From Fibrobacterota bacterium (GTDB taxonomy: Bacteria > Fibrobacterota > Fibrobacteria > UBA11236), in contig JAQBPO010000042.1 of the NCBI GenBank assembly GCA_028287465.1, forward strand, positions 124,001 to 188,000: a stretch of DNA of 64,000 nucleotides, given 5' to 3'. Every line of letters starts with the position of its first letter. Positions within the stretch are counted from its first letter, which is position 1. Both the position numbers and the translations under genes were made by a program. The notes beneath the pieces are model-generated. The model ran no database searches. It was not told the origin of the DNA and worked only from the letters and a program-made list of their open reading frames with translations. Of this stretch, positions 53,725-61,251 are shown in pieces.

Positions 53725-54141
53725 ATGGCAGTACAACCTACGGGCGGACCCCCGCCGGTACCACAACAACGCCCTGCGGAAGGCAATCAGGAACCGCGCG
53801 GGCACGAAAGGCCCGAAGGCAACGGCGATTACCGCCCAGGCGGAAACCGCCCGGACGATTTCGGCCATCGCAATCCCGACTATGACGGGGACGGTAAGAT
53901 TTCGGAATCGGAATCCCGTACTTACGATGCGGATGTCCGTTCCGAAGACAAGCGGTATACCGCGGACTCCCGGGAGCGCACGGCGCACGAACGCGAGGAA
54001 GGCAAGAACTACCGCGCGGACGTGTCCGCCGCGACCGCCCAGAACGCGTCCAACAACGACAACAAGATGCACAAGATGTTCGGGAAGCAGTCCCCTCCGG
54101 TGCAGATGCCTACCCGTCCCGAAGGGCCTTCGCCCTCCTGA
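53725..54141 (+). CDS. Small disordered protein with one EF-hand loop
   Basis: A 138-residue protein rich in Pro, Gly, Arg, Glu and Asn, without hydrophobic segments or Sec signal. Residues 52-63 (DYDGDGKISESE) are a perfect 12-residue EF-hand calcium loop: Asp at 1, 3 and 5, Gly at 6, Ile at 8, Glu at 12. The flanking sequence could form the exiting helix (SESRTYDADVRSEDKRYT). No second EF-hand is present. AGGAGG precedes the ATG. It lies directly upstream of the needle gene sctF. Calcium sensing or calcium-stabilised folding outside the cell is an inference. Confidence 0.62.
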   Translation: MAVQPTGGPPPVPQQRPAEGNQEPRGHERPEGNGDYRPGGNRPDDFGHRNPDYDGDGKISESESRTYDADVRSEDKRYTADSRERTAHEREEGKNYRADVSAATAQNASNNDNKMHKMFGKQSPPVQMPTRPEGPSPS

Positions 54142-54193
54142 TTTCCCGTTCCCTCGTTTCCCGTCTCACCATAACCCCTGATAAGGAGTATTC

Positions 54194-54391
54194 ATGCCCA
54201 ATTTGAACATCCCCACCAACGTCGGCAATCCCCAGGACGTGATCGATCAGATCGATGACGATATGTCCCCCGAGGACCTGCTGAAGACCCAGCAGGAATT
54301 GAGCGATATGATGGTCCGCTACACGGCCATCTCGTCGATCATCAAGTCCGTCGGCGACTGCGAGCAAGGCATCGCGCGGAATATGGCGTAA
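54194..54391 (+). CDS. sctF: Type III secretion needle subunit SctF
   Basis: A 65-residue helical protein; needle subunits are usually 80-90 residues. The C-terminal two thirds fits the YscF pattern: (L)LKTQQELSDMMVRYTAISSIIKSVGDCEQGI aligns with the YscF segment LLADLQHSINKWSVIYNINSTIVRSMKDLMQGIL, including the Leu/Gln, Tyr, Ser and Lys/Arg-Ser positions. It should polymerise into the extracellular needle. It has a strong site (AAGGAG). It contains one cysteine, unusual for a needle subunit. It is followed by the rod-like 59-residue gene and SctI. Confidence 0.8.
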   Translation: MPNLNIPTNVGNPQDVIDQIDDDMSPEDLLKTQQELSDMMVRYTAISSIIKSVGDCEQGIARNMA

Positions 54392-54465
54392 CGCCTCCCG
54401 GGCGGGGCGCTCCCCGCCCGGTTTCCCCTTTCAACCGGACACTTCCACCCCAAGGAGACAGTATC

Positions 54466-54645
54466 ATGCAAGACATTTTCGGCATGCCGATTCCGCAAGC
54501 TTACGTTCCGCCCCCTCCGCCTCCTCCGCCGCTGCCCCCTGATCCCCAGGCCGTCGACGAGTTCAAGGCCATGTACGGCGACGGCACGGAGCCCCCGGTG
54601 CCGACGCCGACGGCAACGCCGACGCCGACCAACGTCAATACCTGA
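54466..54645 (+). CDS. 59-residue proline-rich protein homologous to the SctI N-terminus (mini-rod)
   Basis: Translated by eye from an ATG preceded by AAGGAG. It aligns without gaps to SctI over about 41 residues: IPQA at 9-12 in both; V30, E32, F33, M/I36, Y37, G38 and T41 identical or conservative. Between these lies a run of eight prolines (15-22). After residue 44 it ends in a Pro/Thr tail and lacks the helical polymerising C-terminus of SctI. A strong terminator follows. It may be an early substrate, a competitor or cap for the rod, or a decayed duplicate; no such family member is known to me. Confidence 0.65.
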   Translation: MQDIFGMPIPQAYVPPPPPPPPLPPDPQAVDEFKAMYGDGTEPPVPTPTATPTPTNVNT

Positions 54646-54650
54646 GAAAA

Positions 54651-54693
54651 GCCGTCCGGGCGGCATCAATCGCCCGGACGGCTCCTTTTTCCC
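54651..54693 (+). terminator. Intrinsic terminator after the mini-rod gene
   Basis: A perfect 12-bp stem (GCCGTCCGGGCG and its complement) with an 8-base loop, followed by TCCTTTTTCCC. It lies between the needle/mini-rod genes and sctI, so read-through or a separate promoter would set rod levels relative to needle. Confidence 0.85.
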
Positions 54694-54783
54694 ATCGATG
54701 ACGCCACGCCATCCGACGCAATGCCGGCAACCGGCGCAGGGCCGCCACAAGACTCAGCGCTTTCCGAACAAGGAGACTCGATC

Positions 54784-55221
54784 ATGGATCCCATTACCCT
54801 CGGCGCCATCCCGCAGGCAAGCTTCGGTTCCCAGGAACCGCCCATCCCCGCCGCCCCGGACGCCACCGACGTGCAGGAATTCAACAGCATCTACGGCCAG
54901 GAAACGCCCCAGAACCAGATCCCCGGCCAAGGCGACTCGTTCAAGGGCATGGTGATCAACCTGGTGGGGGGCCCGGTTCCCGGCGTCGTCACCGATAACG
55001 TGTTCCAGGCGGCCATGTCCCATATGGTGGAGATGCACGAGAACAGCTGCGCCAAGATCGAATCCCTGGTCGAGCGCATCGCCTCGTCCTCGGGGCTTTC
55101 CCCGTCGGAAATGCTGGAGGCCCAGCTGTCCCTGACGGACGCGACCACGGGCCTGGCCACCTACCAGTCCTTCGACAAGAAGACCGATGAGGGCATCAAG
55201 GCCCTGATGACGGGCCAATAA
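54784..55221 (+). CDS. sctI: Type III secretion inner rod protein SctI
   Basis: A 145-residue protein. The N-terminal motif DATDVQEFNSIYGQETPQ parallels YscI (TDQIMRFDAAMSEDTQ), and the C-terminal LSPSEMLEAQLSLTDATTGLATYQSFDKKTDEGIKAL fits the rod signature (D/SPxxxLxxQ...K...+...L). The middle (VFQAAMSHMVEMHENSCAKIESLVERI) is helical. It forms the inner rod adaptor between export gate and needle. AAGGAG precedes ATG 54784; the open frame upstream is not needed. It lies after a strong terminator, unlike the tight sctF-sctI coupling in other systems. Confidence 0.8.
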   Translation: MDPITLGAIPQASFGSQEPPIPAAPDATDVQEFNSIYGQETPQNQIPGQGDSFKGMVINLVGGPVPGVVTDNVFQAAMSHMVEMHENSCAKIESLVERIASSSGLSPSEMLEAQLSLTDATTGLATYQSFDKKTDEGIKALMTGQ

Positions 55222-55258
55222 TCCCGCGAACCCGAGTCCAGGCCAGGAAACCCGTCCC

Positions 55259-57358
55259 ATGAAGAAGATCCCGACGTCCGCCCTGGCTCTCGCCCTTTGC
55301 CTGGGGGCGTCCCATGCGGGGCGTCCCGCCAACGGATACTTCTATTTCACCTTCTCCCGGGATTTCTCCGGGGACAATATCGGCAAGGTGGACTGGAATT
55401 GGGACGGCCGTTCCCATTTCTTCCTGGGCGAACCCCAGACCTTCCCCCGCGTCCCGACCATCAACAGCCTGGTCTATACCTGGGACGATCACCTGTTGAT
55501 CGCGGGGAAATACGAGAACGAGGTCTACAAGATCAAGCCGGGCGGGAAGACGTTCGATACGACCAAGAACACATGGAAGCTGCCCGAACACATCTTCGTC
55601 GAACCGGGGCTCAAATCCGCCTGGGTCGCGGACAACCGCGGCTATCTCTACCATACCCCCTTGGATCCTTACGGCAAGGCCACGGAAGTCCGCCCCACCG
55701 GATCGGAAAAGGGGGTCAACACCATCGCCTACAAGGACGCGGAGCAGGCCTGGTACTCCCAGAGCACCTTGTTCGATTCCTCCCATATCGGCGAACTCGA
55801 CCCGAATACCATGGCGACGAACCGGAAGCTCACCATAGGGACCTTCGTGAACGATTCCCATTACGATCCGTTCACCGGGAACGTGGTATTCTGCGGGGAC
55901 AAGACCCTGTCCCAATACGACCCCGCCACCAACGCCATCGTCTCCAAGCGCGTTTTCGGCCATGTCTCGCAGCTCTATTCCTGCGTGGTGGACGGCGAAG
56001 GGCACATGATCCTCTCCAGCTGGAAAGGGGACATCTACTTCATCGACTATTCGGAGACGGGCAAGGTGGGGGATCCGGCCAATTACACCGACAGCACCTT
56101 CCTCGTGGACGGCATGTTCTACATCACTCCCTTGATCGGGCCCGGTTCGCCGCCCATCGTCCACAGGCCGTTCTACGCAGGCACCCACGGCGTCTACCAT
56201 GACAGCGACGGCGACGGCCGCATCGACGGCGCGGTGATCGAATTCAAGGCCGCGGTCTACGATCCTCCCGCCTTGATCCGGCTCAGGGATCCGCGCGATC
56301 CCGCCAAGTCCGTCCTCGCCGACTCCGCCCATATCGTCAAGCGGGACTTCACCCATTACCTCGTGGATCTGCGCGACCGCCCGTTCCCCTTCGGCACGGA
56401 CGTGGCGCCGGGCGCAGGGGCGCGGATCCTACAGGACTCCACCTTGTTCGGGTCCGGTGAAATCCCCATCTCGGATGAGGTCGGTCCCCAGGCGATCGCG
56501 GCCGAGGCCCGGCCCCCGCAGGCGCGCGGAGACAAACCGCAATTGACCGTAACCTTCTCCGAGGCGATGAAGGTCGATCTCGCCTCCAAGGAATTCCCGT
56601 TCCTGATCAAACGTCCCAATGCGGACGTGAACGGGCTGATCCAAGTGGAATCGGTCCAGGATCTGGGCAAGGGCAAGTACCGGTACGTGTTTTCTTCCGC
56701 GGAGTTCCCGCTATTGGGCGACTCCCTGAAACTGAGCCCGGCGGCCCCGCAGATTTCGGATACGGCGGGCAACCTGAACAATATGTCCATCTGGATCCCC
56801 GTGGGAGGATACCCCTTCCCCGTGTTCTCCATCCTCCCGGAAAAACTGCCCAGCCTGGTCATGTACACCATGAATTCACCGGTACCCGCGGCCCCGCCGG
56901 TGCTGGTGGTCGATCCCGGCAAATCCGGCTCCGCCGTCGCCTGCCTCAATTGCCCCGACTCCCGCGTGGAAGCCGCCCTGGCAGGCGCGGTCGCCGATCC
57001 GGCCTCGCGCGGGTTCGAGCCCTGGCTGCTCACGGTCAATATCCAGGGTCCGGTGCGGTACACGCTCAACTTCTACAATACCCTGGGCGATTTCGTGAAC
57101 AAGGTGGACGGCGTGGTGGACGTGGCCATGATCCGGCGCATGCAACCGGATCGACAGGGCCATTACACGGTCCGCCTTTATTGGTGGCCCGTGACCGCAA
57201 ACGGGCGCCAGGCCGCGACCGGAGCCTATATCATGCGCGGGGTGCTTTCCGGGGACGGGTTGGACAATCCCTTGTTGGAATCCTCCGCTCATCCCCTGAG
57301 CCTCCCGAAGAAATCGGAAAAGATCACCGCGACTTTCGGCTACCTGCGGCGCGGCTAG
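55259..57358 (+). CDS. Exported beta-propeller-like protein inside the secretion locus
   Basis: A 699-residue protein with a Sec signal peptide (ALALALCLGASHAG). Residues about 20-300 show repeated propeller-like blades (NSLVYTWDDHLLIAGKYENEVYKI; AWVADNRGYLYHT; VFCGDKTLSQYDPATNAIV; GHMILSSWKGDIYFIDY). DSDGDGRID near residue 320 is a DxDxDG calcium-type motif without the position-12 Glu. Later parts have Ig-like strands (KPQLTVTFSEAMKVD) and an FlgD-like C-terminus (VRYTLNFYNTLGDFVNKVDG). It is more like secreted fibrobacterial proteins than a secretion-machine part. Its placement between sctI and the YkgJ gene is unexplained. Confidence 0.68.
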   Translation: MKKIPTSALALALCLGASHAGRPANGYFYFTFSRDFSGDNIGKVDWNWDGRSHFFLGEPQTFPRVPTINSLVYTWDDHLLIAGKYENEVYKIKPGGKTFDTTKNTWKLPEHIFVEPGLKSAWVADNRGYLYHTPLDPYGKATEVRPTGSEKGVNTIAYKDAEQAWYSQSTLFDSSHIGELDPNTMATNRKLTIGTFVNDSHYDPFTGNVVFCGDKTLSQYDPATNAIVSKRVFGHVSQLYSCVVDGEGHMILSSWKGDIYFIDYSETGKVGDPANYTDSTFLVDGMFYITPLIGPGSPPIVHRPFYAGTHGVYHDSDGDGRIDGAVIEFKAAVYDPPALIRLRDPRDPAKSVLADSAHIVKRDFTHYLVDLRDRPFPFGTDVAPGAGARILQDSTLFGSGEIPISDEVGPQAIAAEARPPQARGDKPQLTVTFSEAMKVDLASKEFPFLIKRPNADVNGLIQVESVQDLGKGKYRYVFSSAEFPLLGDSLKLSPAAPQISDTAGNLNNMSIWIPVGGYPFPVFSILPEKLPSLVMYTMNSPVPAAPPVLVVDPGKSGSAVACLNCPDSRVEAALAGAVADPASRGFEPWLLTVNIQGPVRYTLNFYNTLGDFVNKVDGVVDVAMIRRMQPDRQGHYTVRLYWWPVTANGRQAATGAYIMRGVLSGDGLDNPLLESSAHPLSLPKKSEKITATFGYLRRG

Positions 57359-57406
57359 CCCGGCGGCCTCAGGGCGCGCATCGCGACCGTACCATAGGAG
57401 CCAGCC

Positions 57407-58195
57407 ATGCGAACCCATCCCATCGACCTGCCCTCCGCCTACGGCCCTTTGATCGGTACCTTGGAGGTTCCCGTAGGCGAAATCGGATTGGCTTCCTTCA
57501 TGCGCGCGGTCATGCCCGTGGGGCAGCGGCTGGTCGACCTCATGGAGGCCGCCTATTCCCGGGCCGGCCGCCCGGCCAGTTGCGCCAAAGGGTGCGCGGC
57601 CTGTTGCCGCCAGGAAGTCCCCGTGTCCGCCCCCGAAGCCCTGGTGCTCGCCGAGTTCGCGGCCTCCATGCCCGCGGAACAAGGCCGGGGCGTAGCGGCC
57701 AGGTTCTCCGCCATACGGGAACGCATCCGGAGCGGAGGTGCGGGGGAGAGCGGTCCTGAGGGAACCGGATCGGACGTGCGGACCCGCGGGCTCGCCTGGT
57801 TCCGCCAGGGCCTGGACTGTCCCTTCCTCGAAGATGAAGCCTGCCTGGCCCATGCCCATCGCCCCCTGGCCTGCCGCAACCACCTGGCCTTTTCCGAAGC
57901 CCGCCATTGCCTGGAGCCGGAAACCGGGCGCGTGCGCGTCATGAATCCCCGCTTCTCGCTGGGTACGGTGATGGCCCTGCTGGCCGCGGAATTCATGGGC
58001 CGGGAACCCGTCAAGTTCCCTTTGGCGGCATTGGAGGATTGGATGCTCCAGAACCCGGAGTACGGGGAAAGCCGCTTCCCTTCCGAAGACCTCGCGCGGC
58101 GCTTCATCGGTATGTTGGGGGAATTCTGCCAGCGTTCCCTCCCGGCCTCGTCTCCCGTAACCGCTCCGGCCCCATTCCCGGGTTCGCATACGTGA
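57407..58195 (+). CDS. YkgJ-family cysteine-cluster protein
   Basis: A 262-residue cytosolic protein. SCAKGCAACCRQE gives C-x3-C-x2-CC, and CPFLEDEACLAHAHRPLACRNH supplies further cysteines, the pattern of the YkgJ (UPF0153) zinc/iron-binding family. Some relatives are annotated in flagellar or other assembly contexts, but the function is unknown. AGGAG precedes the ATG. It is the last gene before promoter site B. A role in maturation of a secretion-locus product is only suggested by position. Confidence 0.75.
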   Translation: MRTHPIDLPSAYGPLIGTLEVPVGEIGLASFMRAVMPVGQRLVDLMEAAYSRAGRPASCAKGCAACCRQEVPVSAPEALVLAEFAASMPAEQGRGVAARFSAIRERIRSGGAGESGPEGTGSDVRTRGLAWFRQGLDCPFLEDEACLAHAHRPLACRNHLAFSEARHCLEPETGRVRVMNPRFSLGTVMALLAAEFMGREPVKFPLAALEDWMLQNPEYGESRFPSEDLARRFIGMLGEFCQRSLPASSPVTAPAPFPGSHT

Positions 58196-58232
58196 AAGCC
58201 GGCCCCCTGGGCCGTTTTCCCCTTCCCCGCCC

Positions 58233-58294
58233 GTAACCACGCGGGCAAAAGCCGGCCCGGCGGGGCCCGGGAGCCAACGCCCTCGCTTAACTTA
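58233..58294 (+). promoter_or_regulatory. GTAACC-box promoter (site B) of the TPR-sctT-sctU operon
   Basis: GTAACC, 8 bp, AAAAGCCGGCCCGGCG, 19 bp, CTCGCTTA and a -10-like TAACTT 55 bp after the G. It is nearly identical in plan to site A 5.4 kb upstream, while the bases between the blocks differ. Confidence 0.7.
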
Positions 58295-58352
58295 TCCCTA
58301 TCGTAAATCACGCGTGGCGGATCACCGTGCGGAACCCAGGAAGGCGGAGCGG

Positions 58353-58790
58353 ATGGAAGCGACGATAAGGCACTCGGCGGTCGGTAACATGGAAATGGCG
58401 GAATGGGAACGACCCTTCAAATCCGTCCTGGGATGCCTGCTGCAGGCCGGGCTGATGGCGGCCCGCCACGGCATGGCCGCGGAAGCGGAAGCGATCCTGC
58501 AACCCGTGGAAGCGGCGCGTCCGTCCCATCCTTCGGCCTTGCTGGCGCGCGGACTGGTCTTCATCTACCAGGACCGCTATCAGGAGGCCATCGATCACCT
58601 TGATCGCGAGCTCCTCCGGAAGGACCCCCCGAATGAAATGGCCAAGGCCTTCACGGCCATGGCCCTCCACCTTCTGGGCCGCCTGGACGAATGCCGCGCG
58701 ATCCTGAAGGATGTGCTGAAAACGGCCGAGTCCTCCCAGGCGAGGAACCTCGCCGCGTCCCTCGCTTCCGAAGTGGGAATGGCCGCCTGA
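58353..58790 (+). CDS. TPR protein, SctG/YscG-like needle chaperone candidate
   Basis: A 145-residue helical-repeat protein with about three TPR-like units (GLMAARHGMAAEAEAILQPVEA; ALLARGLVFIYQDRYQEAIDHLDRELL; AFTAMALHLLGRLDECRAILKDVL). Small TPR proteins in these loci serve as class III chaperones; YscG/PscG, which with YscE holds the needle subunit, is the best match by size and by the presence of a YscE-like gene. A class II (SycD-like) translocator chaperone is an alternative. ATG 58353 with AGGAAGG is chosen over GTG 58314, which lies too close to the inferred transcription start. Confidence 0.6.
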   Translation: MEATIRHSAVGNMEMAEWERPFKSVLGCLLQAGLMAARHGMAAEAEAILQPVEAARPSHPSALLARGLVFIYQDRYQEAIDHLDRELLRKDPPNEMAKAFTAMALHLLGRLDECRAILKDVLKTAESSQARNLAASLASEVGMAA

Positions 58791-58811
58791 GGCGGCTGCG
58801 GGGAAAGGCCG

Positions 58812-59591
58812 ATGGAAGTCCTGTTGACATACGCTCTGGCCATGGTGATGGCGGCGCCGCGCCTCCTCGGGCTGCACTTGTCGCTCCCCATGTTCTCCCA
58901 AGGCGTGATCCCGTCCCGGGTCCGGAGCGGTCTATCCCTTTCCCTGGGATTGTTCGTGATGCCCATGATACTCGCCCAGGGGCAGCCGCCCGCCTCCTTG
59001 ATCGCTTTCGCCGCCATCGCCCTGAAGGAGTTCTTCCTGGGGTTCGCGTTCGGTTTCCCGCTCGCCCTCTACAACTTCGCGGCCCAATCCGCCGGCGACC
59101 TGATCTCCTTCCAATCGGGTGCGAGCATGTCCGCCTTTTTCGACCCCGCCTCGCATGAGGAAATCACTCCCATGGGCAACCTGCTCAAGCGCTACGCGGA
59201 AGTCCTCTTCTTCATTTCCGGCGCCTATACGCTGATGCTCGGCGCCCTGTTCGAGAGCTACCGGATCTGGCCCGTCGGATCCTACTTCCCGGATCTCACC
59301 AGCGTGGGAGCCGATTTCTGGGCCACGGCCATCGGGCATTATTTCGCCTCCGCCTGCATGCTGGCCTTCCCGGCCCTGGCCTGCATGTTCCTCATCACCT
59401 TCTGCATGGGACTGATAGGCCGGTACCTGCCGCAGTTGAACGTCTTCTTCGTGGCCATGCCCCTGCAATGCCTGGCGGCCTGCCTGGTCCTCATCCTTTC
59501 GTTCCCCATCTACGCCCACCTGTTCAAGGCGCATTTCGCCGGCATCGAAGAGGGGCTGGCCACCTTGCGGCTGGTTTTCGGGAAGCACTGA
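58812..59591 (+). CDS. sctT: Type III export gate protein SctT
   Basis: A 259-residue inner-membrane protein of the FliR/YscT family: an N-terminal PRLLGLHLSLPMFSQGVIPSRVRSGLSLSLGL segment, KEFFLGFAFGFPLALYNFAAQSAGDLISFQSG, and a late LIGRYLPQLNVFFVAMPLQCLAACLVLI block. It completes the SctR5S4T1 export gate. It lies 21 bp after the TPR gene and 4 bp before sctU. Confidence 0.94.
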   Translation: MEVLLTYALAMVMAAPRLLGLHLSLPMFSQGVIPSRVRSGLSLSLGLFVMPMILAQGQPPASLIAFAAIALKEFFLGFAFGFPLALYNFAAQSAGDLISFQSGASMSAFFDPASHEEITPMGNLLKRYAEVLFFISGAYTLMLGALFESYRIWPVGSYFPDLTSVGADFWATAIGHYFASACMLAFPALACMFLITFCMGLIGRYLPQLNVFFVAMPLQCLAACLVLILSFPIYAHLFKAHFAGIEEGLATLRLVFGKH

Positions 59592-59595
59592 GCGC

Positions 59596-60639
59596 ATGAG
59601 CGGGGAAAAGACCGAGAAACCGTCCCAGAAGAAACTCCAGGACGAGCGGAAAAAGGGCAAGGTCGCGAAAAGCAAGGATGCGGCCGCCACCATCAGCGTG
59701 GTATCCGTCCTGCTGTTCCTCTTCGCGACATCGTCCTACTTCGTCAAGATCGTGGTGGACATCTTCTCGCGCAGCCTCACCTCCATCGCCAACCCGGAAG
59801 GGGCGATGACGCCGGGATTGCTCGGGGCCTCGGTGCGCGCCTATGCCTGGTGTTCGCTCCCGGTGATTTTCGTGGCCGGCCTGATGGCCGCGGCCGGCCA
59901 TGTCATCCAGTTCGGCATCCTGTTCAGTTTCGACGCCCTCAAGCCGAAGCCGGAGAAATTCAACCCCGGCTCCAACCTTCAGCAGATGTTCTCGCCGGAC
60001 GCGTTCTTCGAGTTCGGCATGGGCATAGTCAAGCTCGCGGTGCTGGGGACGATTTTCTACCTGGTCGCCAAAGGGTCCATGGGAGCCTTGATCGGATCCC
60101 TTTACACCGGGGCGCCGGCCATCGTGCCCGTGCTGTCGGTCATCCTCAAGAAGACCGTGGTCTATTTCGCGGTGACCTTCGCCATCCTGGCCGCATCGGA
60201 TTTCCTCTTCCGCAAGCTCCGCTTCATCAAGCAGAACATGATGACCAAGGACGAGGTGAAGCGGGAATACAAGGATTCGGAAGGGGATCCCATCATCAAG
60301 AGCCGGCGCCGTCAGCTCGCCGAAGAGGCCATCGAGCAGGCCATCCTGGAAAAGACGCGCAAGGCGACCGTCCTGGTCGTCAATCCCACCCATTTCGCGG
60401 TGGCCCTGTACTACGACGAGAACGGGGACAAGCTGCCCATCGTGATGGGCAAGGGCGAGGGACGCCTGGCCCTGCGCATGATGAAGGCGGCCGAGGAGGA
60501 AGGCATCCCCATCATGCGTGACATCCCCCTGGCCCGGGGTCTGTTCGCCGAATCCGTGGTCGACCACCAGATTCCCGTGAGTTTCATCAAACCGGTCGCG
60601 GAAACCCTGAAATGGGCCCGGAGATTCAGACGGCAATGA
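59596..60639 (+). CDS. sctU: Type III export gate switch protein SctU
   Basis: A 347-residue FlhB/YscU-type protein. It begins with EKTEKPSQKKLQDERKKGKVAKSKD, has four membrane segments, and a cytosolic domain with the autocleavage site NPTH at residues 263-266 (VLVVNPTHFAVALYY). Cleavage there switches substrate class together with SctP. RGLFAESVVDHQIPVSF near the end is also typical. The intact NPTH indicates a functional switch. Confidence 0.96.
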   Translation: MSGEKTEKPSQKKLQDERKKGKVAKSKDAAATISVVSVLLFLFATSSYFVKIVVDIFSRSLTSIANPEGAMTPGLLGASVRAYAWCSLPVIFVAGLMAAAGHVIQFGILFSFDALKPKPEKFNPGSNLQQMFSPDAFFEFGMGIVKLAVLGTIFYLVAKGSMGALIGSLYTGAPAIVPVLSVILKKTVVYFAVTFAILAASDFLFRKLRFIKQNMMTKDEVKREYKDSEGDPIIKSRRRQLAEEAIEQAILEKTRKATVLVVNPTHFAVALYYDENGDKLPIVMGKGEGRLALRMMKAAEEEGIPIMRDIPLARGLFAESVVDHQIPVSFIKPVAETLKWARRFRRQ

Positions 60640-60725
60640 AAGAAATGGAACGGTCTTCAAGCACATTCTATGGGCGCGGGACCGGATTACAAGGCGCTCC
60701 GAACGAACGCCTGACCTTGGTCGAT

Positions 60726-60845
60726 GCGCTCTTAAGCGTGGAGTTCGCGAAGCGAACTCCATAGCGGCACGCGATGATGTTCATTGTGCTCTTATGCGTG
60801 GAGTCCGCAAAGCGGACTCCATAGCGACGAGCCCACGAAGTGGAG
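60726..60845. repeat. Duplicated 60-bp hairpin element upstream of sctX
   Basis: Two copies exactly 60 bp apart. Each has GCTCTTA(A/T)GCGTGGAG and a perfect 9-bp hairpin: GGAGTTCGC-GAA-GCGAACTCC at 60740 and GGAGTCCGC-AAA-GCGGACTCC at 60800, followed by ATAGCG. The two differences in the stem are compensated on the other arm. It may act as a RNA structure between sctU and sctX. The rest of this 210-bp gap shows nothing else. Confidence 0.8.
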
Positions 60846-60849
60846 GTAA

Positions 60850-61251
60850 ATGATGTCGGAACAGATTGGACCCAACCGCGTCGGCATGCGCCGGGTATCG
60901 CGATCGACCTCGGCCAAGTCCAAGCGCTCTTCGCGCTCGGGCGGCAAGAGCGTACGCGTGGAGGGGCTCAAGGCCGTGGACACCATCCCGCGCCTGGAAC
61001 ACCAGGAGTTCGAGGACGGCGAGTCCAAGGGGCTCGAGCGCCTGTTGGGCGAGGATCCGGAAGAGGGATTCACCAACGGCAATTTCGTGGACGACCTCGC
61101 GCGCGCTTTGGTCTTCCTGGAAAGCCTGCCCTTCGACTCCCAGACCGGGCGGCGGTTGGACCTGCATGAGGAATGCGCCCGCATCCTCCAGGACGAGGTT
61201 TCCAAGGCCCGGGAGATGGCCGCCCTGCGGAAGGCGGTGCCGAGGGCATGA
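60850..61251 (+). CDS. SctX-like protein
   Basis: A 133-residue protein with a basic, Ser/Arg/Lys-rich, disordered N-terminus (to about 35) and a helical C-terminal half (FVDDLARALVFLESLPFDSQ; LHEECARILQDEVSKAREMAALRKA). The order of this gene, a small TPR gene and sctV is that of yscX-yscY-yscV in Yersinia, where X is an early secreted protein that with Y binds SctV. The sequence itself is too diverged for me to assign on similarity, so the call rests on synteny, size and plan. GGAGG precedes the ATG, and the stop overlaps the next start. Confidence 0.55.
   Translation: MMSEQIGPNRVGMRRVSRSTSAKSKRSSRSGGKSVRVEGLKAVDTIPRLEHQEFEDGESKGLERLLGEDPEEGFTNGNFVDDLARALVFLESLPFDSQTGRRLDLHEECARILQDEVSKAREMAALRKAVPRA

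Noticed and set aside
58156-58161. A further GTAACC inside the YkgJ gene 77 bp before site B
   Set aside because: No A-rich core and no -10-like hexamer at 54-56 bp; similar lone GTAACC hexamers occur inside sctK and sctP, as expected by chance.
60726-60845. The hairpin duplication as an attachment site or mobile element end
   Set aside because: The copies are direct and only 60 bp apart, with no integrase or transposase nearby.
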